This document shows, piece after piece, positions 5,933-12,913 of a stretch of 14,430 nt of DNA. How positions within the stretch are numbered: the stretch's first letter is position 1; each line of letters begins with the position of its first letter. This stretch comes from Anaerolineae bacterium (lineage in GTDB: Bacteria; Chloroflexota; Anaerolineae; B4-G1; SLSP01): contig JAFGKB010000316.1 of NCBI GenBank assembly GCA_016928755.1, positions 1-14,430 on the forward strand, read 5' to 3'. A program made the translations under genes and the position numbers. The notes under the pieces were generated by a model. That model was not told the origin of the DNA. It saw only the letters and a list, made by a program, of their open reading frames with translations, and did no database searches.

Positions 5933-7093
5933 ATGTTGGAAAATTCCAAAATCCTTGTTGTAGATGACGACCCAGGTATACGTTATGCCTATGCCCGGCT
6001 TTTGGAAAAGGCTGATTACGACGTACTTGCGGCAGCTACTGGTGAAGAAGCGTTACAACTGGCAGGAGAACACCTGCCAGATTTAATACTGCTTGATGTT
6101 ATGCTCCCGGAAATCCAGGGGTTTGAAGTCTGCCAGAAGATAAAATCAGATCCGGCTTTAGAGAGTATCTATGTTATTCTGATTTCTGGTCTGCAAACGA
6201 GCTCGCGTGACCAGGCAAGTGGAATTGAAAGTGGGGCGGATGGCTATATTACACGGCCCGTTTCAAATCGAGAATTGCTGGCGCGCGTCAACGCGCTGAT
6301 AAATCTCAAGCGGAAAGAGAAATTACTTCAAGAATCGGAAGCCAAGTTCCGTATGCTCTTCGATAATGCCAGTGATGCGATCTTTATCCATGATATAGAA
6401 GGCAATATACTAGAAGCCAACCAGGTTGCTTGTGAACGCCTCGGTTATGATAGACAAACACTCACCCAGATGAATTTAGCCTATGTTGATACCCCAGACC
6501 ACGCGGCCCAGATTGCGGAGCATATACAGTATATCTTGACACACAACCACCGTACCTTTGAAACAGTCCACAGACGGAAAGATGGCACAGTTTTCCCGGT
6601 GGAAATAAACAGCCGTCTAATTGAATATGATGGAAAGCCGACTATTCTCAGTATAGCTCGTGATATTACAGAGCGTAAAGAATTGGAAACCACACGCTCC
6701 CGGGAGATAAACAGCCTGGAACAACTATCCCGCCCGCCCACGGCCCAGGATACAGCCACCGCCTACGGGATGAAGTCCTTGCACCAAGCACGACCGGATA
6801 TATTCGAGTTGATGGTCGCCCAGTACGAAAAGCTGATGGAACAGGCTGTGGAGCGGAGAATGTACAAGGTAAAATATAACCTTACAGAAGCTCTACAAGT
6901 TATGGGTAACAATCTGGGTAAAGCGTATGCTTCACCTCGGGATGTTATAGAAATCCATATGACGGCACTTAGGCATAACGTAAACAACGTAGCGAGTAAT
7001 AAAGCGAACCTATATGCTGATGAGGGGCGGCTGATGGTCATTGAACTGATGGGCTATTTAACTTCTTATTACCGGAAATGCTATATCCGATAA
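5933..7093 (+). CDS. Receiver-PAS protein with C-terminal KaiA/RsbU-type domain (putative KaiA analogue)
   Basis: 386 aa, soluble. Residues 5-123 are a response-regulator receiver with acid pocket Asp11/Asp12, phosphoacceptor Asp55 (LILLDVMLPE) and Ser85; the usual Lys before Pro109 is Arg108. Residues 134-251 are a PAS domain ending in the usual DITERKELE. Residues about 283-386 are helical and carry DVIEIHM (337-343) and RLMVIELMGYLTSYYRK. They line up by eye with the KaiC-binding domain of cyanobacterial KaiA (IVEIHM and RLTLIDVIAHLCEMYRR), and also with the related RsbU N-terminal domain. kaiB follows after 50 nt and then kaiC, so a KaiA-like role in stimulating KaiC phosphorylation is inferred. 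Unlike the pseudo-receiver of classical KaiA, this receiver can probably be phosphorylated. An RsbU-type partner-binding role is the alternative. AAGGA at 5921-5925 sets the start. Confidence 0.78.
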   Translation: MLENSKILVVDDDPGIRYAYARLLEKADYDVLAAATGEEALQLAGEHLPDLILLDVMLPEIQGFEVCQKIKSDPALESIYVILISGLQTSSRDQASGIESGADGYITRPVSNRELLARVNALINLKRKEKLLQESEAKFRMLFDNASDAIFIHDIEGNILEANQVACERLGYDRQTLTQMNLAYVDTPDHAAQIAEHIQYILTHNHRTFETVHRRKDGTVFPVEINSRLIEYDGKPTILSIARDITERKELETTRSREINSLEQLSRPPTAQDTATAYGMKSLHQARPDIFELMVAQYEKLMEQAVERRMYKVKYNLTEALQVMGNNLGKAYASPRDVIEIHMTALRHNVNNVASNKANLYADEGRLMVIELMGYLTSYYRKCYIR

Positions 7094-7143
7094 TAACATT
7101 ACTGTGAAAGGTTCGATTTATTACTTCTAAAAGGGAGCAAACG

Positions 7144-7419
7144 ATGGATAGATATATACTGAAGTTGTTTATTACCGGTCAAACCCCCCGTTCTCAATAT
7201 GCTATTCGAACCTTACGCCAGGTCTGTGCCGAGGAATTGCTGGACCGGTATGAACTTGTTATTATCGACGTAATAGAACAACCTCAGTTGGCAGAAGAGT
7301 ATAAGATTATCGCCACACCTTTATTAGTAAAGGAATGGCCCCCGCCGGCACGGAGAATCTTAGGTGATTTATCAGATAGAGAGAAGCTGTTAATGTTATT
7401 GGATTTCTTTAACGCTTGA
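7144..7419 (+). CDS. kaiB: Circadian clock protein KaiB
   Basis: A 91-aa thioredoxin-like KaiB. The start YILKLFITGQTPRS, the segment VIEQPQLAEEYKIIATP (43-59) and the block RRILGDLSDREK (70-81) match cyanobacterial KaiB closely. KaiB switches fold to bind the CI ring of KaiC and sequester KaiA. The protein ends soon after DFFNA, so it lacks the acidic tail of about ten or more residues found in cyanobacterial KaiB. Aligned by eye to Thermosynechococcus KaiB, the fold-switch position Gly89 is Leu85 and Tyr94 is Asn90, while Asp91 is kept as Asp87. AGGGAG lies just before the ATG. The stop overlaps the kaiC start. Identity is very sure; oscillator function is inferred. Confidence 0.96.
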   Translation: MDRYILKLFITGQTPRSQYAIRTLRQVCAEELLDRYELVIIDVIEQPQLAEEYKIIATPLLVKEWPPPARRILGDLSDREKLLMLLDFFNA

Positions 7420-8945
7420 TGATGGTGATAAAAACGATGAGAAAAAAAACAGTAGAAAAATTAGAAACAGGGATTCCTGGCTTCGACCTGGTTTCCTATG
7501 GCGGTTTGCCAAAAGGACGTAATACACTGATCTGTGGTACTGCCGGTAGTGGTAAGACGATCTTTGCCACACAGTTCCTGGCAGAAGGAATAGACCAATA
7601 CGATCACCCGGGTGTATTTGTGACATTTGAGGAGTCCCCTGACGATATTCGCAAAAATATCGCTTCCCTGGGTTGGAATATCAACCATTGGGAAGAAGAA
7701 GGTAAATGGCTCTTTGTTGATGCATCGCCACAGGTTGCGGAAGATACGTTCGTACTAGGGGAGTATGATCTGGGGGCCTTGTTGGCACGTATAGAGTACG
7801 CAGTGCGTAAGATCGGTGCCCGGCGTGTCGCTATAGATTCCCTAGATGCTGTGTTTGCCCGCTTCTCCAAAAGTGCCATTATGAGACGGGAACTCTTACG
7901 AGTTGCCAGGACATTGAAAAATATGGGCGTCACTTCCGTTATGACGGCAGAACGTAGCGAAGAATATGGAGTTCTCACCCATAGCCGGATAGAGGAATTT
8001 GTGGCGGATAACGTGATTATCTTACGCAATGTCCTAGAAGGTGAAAAACGCCGGCGCACTATCGAGATTCTTAAATTCCGAGGGGCACCTCATCAAAAGG
8101 GCGAACATCCCTATACCATTATTTCAGGTGAGGGGCTAATTGTCATTTCGTTGTCGGCCATTGAACTGAAACAGAGATCATCTAATCTCCGTGTGACATC
8201 GGGGAACCCGCAATTGGATACAATGTGTGGCGGCGGGTTCTTCCGGGATTCGATTATCTTAGTTTCTGGGGCCACCGGGGCCGGTAAGACACTGATGGTC
8301 ACGGAGTTTATCGCGGGCGGCATAAGGCCAGGGGAGAAATGTCTGTTGTTTGCCTTTGAGGAGAGCCGTGAGCAACTCTTTCGTAACGCTACCGGTTGGG
8401 GGGTGGACTTCGAGGCTATGGAATCAGCCGGAAACCTGAAGGTAATCTGCAATTACCCGGAAATTGCCAGCCTTGAGGATTGGTTGTTGACTATAAAAGA
8501 TGTTGTCACAGAATTTAAGCCAAATCGTGTGGCCGTAGACAGTCTTTCTGCAATGGAAAGAGTCGGGTCCAACCGGGCTTTCCGGGAATTTGTTATCAGT
8601 TTGACTTCTTTTATCAAACACCAGGAGATTGTAGGCTTGTTTACCAATACCACACCGACTTTAACCGGTGGGACATCGGTTACTGAGGCCCATATCTCCA
8701 CCTTAACCGACTCGATTATATTATTGCGTTATGTGGAGATGTATGGTGAGATGCGCCGGGGGCTTACGGTCCTTAAGATGCGTGGTTCCCAACACGATAA
8801 AGATATACGCGAGTTTACCATTGATGGGGAAGGTATGCACATCGGTAAGCCGTTCCGCAATATCGTGGGGATTTTAGCCGGGAATCCACAACATGTCGAA
8901 AGTACGGAGATAGACCGATTTAAGGATATGTTCGAGCAAACGTAA
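7419..8945 (+). CDS. kaiC: Circadian clock ATPase/kinase KaiC, double-domain
   Basis: About 508 aa, two RecA-like domains. CI has Walker A GTAGSGKT (40-47), catalytic Glu pair FEES (71-72) and Walker B Asp140 in AIDSLD. CII has Walker A GATGAGKT (284-291), Glu pair FEES (314-315) and Asp374. The autophosphorylation site reads TEAHISTLTD, so Thr422, Ser427 and Thr428 correspond to Thr426, Ser431 and Thr432 of Synechococcus KaiC. The A-loop region FRNIVGILAGNPQ is present, and a tail ending DRFKDMFEQT follows, shorter than the cyanobacterial KaiA-binding tail. A hexameric ATPase with autokinase and phosphatase activity is expected. The stop of kaiB overlaps an ATG here (TGATG), which suggests translational coupling. 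Upstream TTG (7416) and downstream ATGs (7422, 7437) are possible starts, as no clear ribosome site is present. Confidence 0.96.
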   Translation: MMVIKTMRKKTVEKLETGIPGFDLVSYGGLPKGRNTLICGTAGSGKTIFATQFLAEGIDQYDHPGVFVTFEESPDDIRKNIASLGWNINHWEEEGKWLFVDASPQVAEDTFVLGEYDLGALLARIEYAVRKIGARRVAIDSLDAVFARFSKSAIMRRELLRVARTLKNMGVTSVMTAERSEEYGVLTHSRIEEFVADNVIILRNVLEGEKRRRTIEILKFRGAPHQKGEHPYTIISGEGLIVISLSAIELKQRSSNLRVTSGNPQLDTMCGGGFFRDSIILVSGATGAGKTLMVTEFIAGGIRPGEKCLLFAFEESREQLFRNATGWGVDFEAMESAGNLKVICNYPEIASLEDWLLTIKDVVTEFKPNRVAVDSLSAMERVGSNRAFREFVISLTSFIKHQEIVGLFTNTTPTLTGGTSVTEAHISTLTDSIILLRYVEMYGEMRRGLTVLKMRGSQHDKDIREFTIDGEGMHIGKPFRNIVGILAGNPQHVESTEIDRFKDMFEQT

Positions 8946-8995
8946 TGCACCAATGAGTGAGACGTGATATAAACGCAAGAAAGGTAGAAGCTAAT

Positions 8996-10108
8996 ATGTC
9001 CACAGATGAGCGTGTACCTGACACCCTTGAAATATGTAAGCAGCGTTTAAAAGCTGCTGAGGAACGCTTCTATAATATTATTGAGACCAATGCCGACGGC
9101 ATTTTGATTGTCGATAAGGCGGGGATGGTGTGCTATCTTAACCCGGCGGCCCAGGCGTTATGGGGGCGTGATGCTGACAGTCTCTTAGGCACACATCTGG
9201 GGCTACTTATTGTCGCTGGTGAGAAAACAGAGTTGGATATTATGCGTCCGGATGGCAGTGTCATAGTTGCCGAGATGCGGGTTGTGGACAGCCAATGGGA
9301 AAGTAAACCGGTTCACCTGGCCTCATTGCGCGATGTGACCGAACGGAAGAGAGACGCAGAAAAACTGAGATTATACTCAGAACAGCTCGAGAGAATGGTT
9401 GAGGCACGTACGCAAGAGCTACAAGTGGCCCAACAACAACTTATCCACCAGGAACGTCTGGCTATACTGGGTAAGCTCAGTGGCGCGGTCGGTCATGAAT
9501 TACGTAACCCGTTAGGCGTTATCTCCAACGCCACTTACTTATTAAACGCTATCACGGAAGGAAATAACCCAACGGTCCTGGAATATCTCGACATTATCTC
9601 CAAAGAGGTACACCAGGCCACCAAAATCATCTGTGACTTATTGGACTTTGCAAATATCAACAGTGCCAATAGACAAAGTGTCGCAGTTTCTGACTTAGTA
9701 GAGAAAGTACTAAACAGTTGTCGTATTCCTGAGAATGTAAGTCTAACCACGGAAATCGCACCTTCGTTGCCGGCTGTGTTTGTCGATCCCCAGCAGATGG
9801 CACAAGTTTTGATGAATATTATTGCCAACGCCTACCAATCTATGACCGGGGGTGGGGAGATAAGGTTGGCGGTGGAACCTCGGGTACCTTATGTGAATAT
9901 TGCTATTGCCGATACCGGGCCGGGCATTACGCCGGAAAATATGGATAAGATCTTTGAGCCACTTTTTACCACGAGAGCGCGTGGTATTGGTTTGGGTTTG
10001 GCACTCTCAAAGAAGCTGGTAACCTTAAACCAAGGTCAGATCATAGTGAGTAGTGAGGTCGGCAAAGGGAGTATATTTACTATAAGACTGCCGGTAGAGG
10101 GCGAGTAG
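8996..10108 (+). CDS. PAS-domain sensor histidine kinase
   Basis: 370 aa, soluble, no membrane segment. A PAS domain covers about 21-115 (ERFYNIIETNADGILIVD to LRDVTERKRD). A coiled coil (116-158) leads to a HisKA domain with His167 in GHELRNPLGVI, and an HATPase domain follows with N-box NIIANAYQSM (284-293), DTGPGI (316-321), EPLFTT and GIGLGLAL. The arrangement is that of NtrB/ZraS-like cytosolic kinases. It follows kaiC after 50 nt, so it may read KaiC state or feed the receiver of the first operon gene; nothing like the KaiB-type sensor domain of SasA is present. The ATG at 8996 with AAGGTAG upstream is preferred to an in-frame GTG at 8957, which has no ribosome site and adds only 13 residues. 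Confidence 0.9.
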   Translation: MSTDERVPDTLEICKQRLKAAEERFYNIIETNADGILIVDKAGMVCYLNPAAQALWGRDADSLLGTHLGLLIVAGEKTELDIMRPDGSVIVAEMRVVDSQWESKPVHLASLRDVTERKRDAEKLRLYSEQLERMVEARTQELQVAQQQLIHQERLAILGKLSGAVGHELRNPLGVISNATYLLNAITEGNNPTVLEYLDIISKEVHQATKIICDLLDFANINSANRQSVAVSDLVEKVLNSCRIPENVSLTTEIAPSLPAVFVDPQQMAQVLMNIIANAYQSMTGGGEIRLAVEPRVPYVNIAIADTGPGITPENMDKIFEPLFTTRARGIGLGLALSKKLVTLNQGQIIVSSEVGKGSIFTIRLPVEGE

Positions 10109-10153
10109 CTCAAGCAGCATCCGCGTTGTTGGTGGGGTAAGTGAGGGGGAAGA

Positions 10154-11791
10154 ATGGATAAACTACAGAAGATACTCATCGTCGATGATGATGAAAACTT
10201 GCGCAAAACACTCGCTGATATTTTACAGTTTAAGGGATATACGCCTATTGCGATAGGGACAGGGGCAAAAGCCTTGGAGATTATCGAAGATGCCAAACCT
10301 GTGGTTGCATTGTTAGACTTGAGGTTGGAGGATATGTCGGGTCTGGATGTGGTGCGCGAGATAAAGAATCGCCAACCTGACACCGAATGCATCGTACTTA
10401 CAGGTTATGCGTCCCAATCTTCTGCGATAGAGGCTATTAACTTGGGTGCTTATTCCTATGTGCAAAAACCCTATGATTTAGACCAACTATTGCTAACTAT
10501 CCGGCGTGCAATAGAGAAACGTGCTGCTGAGGCAGCGCTTCGGGAAGAACGGGCGAACTTAGCTCGGAGAGTCGCAGAACGCACTGCTGAACTCAGCGCG
10601 GCAAATGCAGAGTTGGCACGCTCCGCACGCCTCAAAGATGAATTCTTGGCCAGTATGAGCCACGAATTAAGAACCCCTCTCAACGCTATCTTGGGAATGG
10701 CGGAGACGATAGATGTTGGGGTATATGGCGAGCTTACCCCAAAGCAACACCAAGCTCTGCATACTATTACCCAGAGCGGCCAACACTTGCTCTCATTGAT
10801 CAATGACGTTTTGGATATCGCCAAAATCGGGGCCGGTAAGTTGACCCTGAAGCTCCGACCTGTTTCTGTGGAGGAGATTTGTCGTTGTGGGCTTCAGATT
10901 ATCCAGCAGATGGCCCAGAAGAAAAAACAGACGGTCTCTTTTACCTTTGATAGCCGGATAACGACGATCCAGGCTGATGAACGGCGGCTGACGCAAATCA
11001 TTGTTAATCTGTTGAGCAATGCGGTTAAATTCACGCCTGAAGGAAAGAGAATCGGCCTTATTGTCGAGGGTGACCGCGAGCGAGAAGTTGTGAACTTTAC
11101 TATCTGGGATACGGGGATTGGTATCTCAGCGGAAGAGATGGACCGGCTGTTCAAGCCGTTCGTCCAATTGGATAGTAGTCTCTCCCGGCGTTATGAAGGT
11201 ACCGGCTTGGGCCTTGTATTGGCCAGTCGCCTGGCCGAAATGCATAGCGGAGGCATAACGGTGGAGAGCGAGGTAGGTGAAGGGTCACGCTTCATAGTTT
11301 CACTTCCTTGGATAGAACCCGACGAAGAGACTATGGTGGAGGTTAATGTTACCAAACCGTCTGATAAAGAGTTTATCTTGGCAGCTTCTGCCGCGAATCT
11401 TAAGGGAAACTCCGGCCCGTTAGTTTTGTTGGCAGAGGATAATGAGTATAGTATACAGACCGTAGCCGACTATTTACTCACCCAAGGATACCGAGTTTTA
11501 ATTGCGCGCAACGGTGTGGAAGCCATTAAGTATGCCCGGAGCGAACTCCCTGACATCATCCTGATGGATATCCAGATGCCGGAGATGAACGGTCTGGACG
11601 CTACACAGCGGTTGAGAGCAGACCCATCGACAGCCGTGGCAGCGATTCCCATTATCGCCTTAACCGCTCTTACTATGCCCGGAGATGAGGAAAAATGTAT
11701 GGAAGCCGGGGCCGATGTTTATTTGAGTAAACCGGTGAGTTTGAAGAGAATCACGCAAATTATAGAATCGTATTTGCCGCGAGTGGAATAG
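10154..11791 (+). CDS. Hybrid receiver-histidine kinase-receiver protein
   Basis: 545 aa, soluble. Receiver 1 (5-120): acid pocket Asp11/12, phosphoacceptor Asp55, Lys105 in QKPYD. A coiled coil (about 122-165) leads to HisKA with His170 in SMSHELRTPLNAI, then HATPase with NLLSNAVKFTP (285-295), DTGIGI (319-324) and GTGLGL (349-354). A linker of about 35 residues leads to receiver 2 (422-543) with Asp472 (LMDIQMPEMNG) and Lys526. No transmembrane, PAS or DNA-binding domain is present, so it acts as a phosphorelay node. Likely input is phosphoryl transfer to receiver 1 and output is through receiver 2 to a histidine phosphotransfer protein or to regulation of its own kinase. GGGGGAAG precedes the ATG. 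It lies 45 nt after the PAS kinase and 15 nt before the B12 protein. Confidence 0.92.
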   Translation: MDKLQKILIVDDDENLRKTLADILQFKGYTPIAIGTGAKALEIIEDAKPVVALLDLRLEDMSGLDVVREIKNRQPDTECIVLTGYASQSSAIEAINLGAYSYVQKPYDLDQLLLTIRRAIEKRAAEAALREERANLARRVAERTAELSAANAELARSARLKDEFLASMSHELRTPLNAILGMAETIDVGVYGELTPKQHQALHTITQSGQHLLSLINDVLDIAKIGAGKLTLKLRPVSVEEICRCGLQIIQQMAQKKKQTVSFTFDSRITTIQADERRLTQIIVNLLSNAVKFTPEGKRIGLIVEGDREREVVNFTIWDTGIGISAEEMDRLFKPFVQLDSSLSRRYEGTGLGLVLASRLAEMHSGGITVESEVGEGSRFIVSLPWIEPDEETMVEVNVTKPSDKEFILAASAANLKGNSGPLVLLAEDNEYSIQTVADYLLTQGYRVLIARNGVEAIKYARSELPDIILMDIQMPEMNGLDATQRLRADPSTAVAAIPIIALTALTMPGDEEKCMEAGADVYLSKPVSLKRITQIIESYLPRVE

Positions 11792-11806
11792 TCATGGGCG
11801 ACAAGT

Positions 11807-12913
11807 ATGGATAAGATAAAACCGGCGGAGTTTATGCAGCCCAGAGATATGCATAAAGAAGCTAGCCAGTGGCTTAACGCGCAACGACATGTTTTGGCAC
11901 AAGCTACGTTAGAACGACTGTACCAGGAATATCTTGAATTAGATAGCTTTTTCCAAGGTCTCGATAACAGTAAAAGTATCCGCGATCTTGAATATCATCT
12001 ACAATATCTAAGTACGGCCTTAAGCGTGGCCAATCCTGTCCTATTTAGCAACTATATAGCCTGGGCAAAGATTCTGTTCGCGGGGCTGAATTTCCCAGAA
12101 GAGATGTTACCTGCAACATTGCGATGTATGGCTATCGAGATTGGCCTGCTACTTCCAGAATCTATAGCTGGTCTGGTAAGTTCTTATATCGAGACAGGGA
12201 TAGCCTATGTCTGGCAAGAGGAGGAAGAGTCAATGGCACATTCAAGTGAGACTCCATATTTATCAAATCTCTATCGAGAGTATCTTGCAGCCTTGTTAAA
12301 TGGGGAGCGACATAAAGCCAGCGACCTCATTATGCAGGCAGTAGAAAATAAGACCAGTATCAAAGATATCTATCTACATGTATTCCAGAGTTCGCAACGC
12401 GAAATCGGGCGGCTATGGCAAACTAATCAAATAAGTGTGGCTCAAGAACACTATTGCACGGCTGTCACACAGATGATTATGTCCCAACTTTACCCCTATA
12501 TTTTCAATAACGAAAAGATCGGGCGCCGACTGGTTGCAACGTGTGTCGGCGGGGAATTGCATGAAATTGGGGTACGTATGGTGGCTGATTTCTTCGAGAT
12601 GGCGGGGTGGGATACTTATTATCTGGGGGCCAACACCCCAACGGAAAGCATTATCCAGTCTTTAGAAGAGCACCGGGCCGATGTGTTGGGCATTTCTGCC
12701 ACTATGAATTTTCATATTAGCAAAGTAGAAGAGGTTATCCAAGCTGTCCGAACTTCACCATTAAGCACAACTCTAAAAATATTGGTCGGTGGTTATCCTT
12801 TTAATAGCGCACCGGACCTATGGGAACAGGTTGGTGCAGATGGTTGGGGAGTTGATGCCTCCTCCGCAATTGCAGTGGCGAATCAATGGCTAGATGCTGA
12901 CGGAGCACAATGA
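11807..12913 (+). CDS. Cobalamin-binding protein with CarH-type photoreceptor signature
   Basis: 368 aa, soluble. Residues about 20-140 are an unrecognised helical domain in place of the MerR-type DNA-binding domain of CarH. Residues about 150-230 form the four-helix cap with W204-x9-E214-H215, the W-x9-EH pattern of adenosylcobalamin photoreceptors. Residues 239-365 are the Rossmann cobalamin domain: E250-L-H252-E-I-G255, then after 41 residues SAT (297-299), then after 28 residues GG (328-329). This spacing fits the DxHxxG-x41-SxL-x26-28-GG motif with Glu for Asp, as in CarH, and His252 as lower axial ligand. It probably binds adenosylcobalamin and responds to light, signalling by protein contact. 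No methyltransferase is nearby, which argues against a methyl carrier. The stop overlaps the next kinase start by 4 nt, so that kinase is the likely partner. The ribosome site is weak. Confidence 0.86.
   Translation: MDKIKPAEFMQPRDMHKEASQWLNAQRHVLAQATLERLYQEYLELDSFFQGLDNSKSIRDLEYHLQYLSTALSVANPVLFSNYIAWAKILFAGLNFPEEMLPATLRCMAIEIGLLLPESIAGLVSSYIETGIAYVWQEEEESMAHSSETPYLSNLYREYLAALLNGERHKASDLIMQAVENKTSIKDIYLHVFQSSQREIGRLWQTNQISVAQEHYCTAVTQMIMSQLYPYIFNNEKIGRRLVATCVGGELHEIGVRMVADFFEMAGWDTYYLGANTPTESIIQSLEEHRADVLGISATMNFHISKVEEVIQAVRTSPLSTTLKILVGGYPFNSAPDLWEQVGADGWGVDASSAIAVANQWLDADGAQ

Noticed and set aside
7416..7418. TTG start for kaiC
   Set aside because: An ATG immediately follows in a TGATG overlap with the kaiB stop, which is the usual coupled start.
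8957..8995. GTG start for the PAS kinase, adding 13 residues
   Set aside because: No ribosome site precedes it and the added residues lie outside the PAS domain; the ATG at 8996 with AAGGTAG fits better.
11794..11814. Short ATG frame just before the B12 gene as a leader peptide
   Set aside because: Only six codons, no ribosome site and no cobalamin riboswitch-like fold or B12-box was seen in the 15-nt gap.
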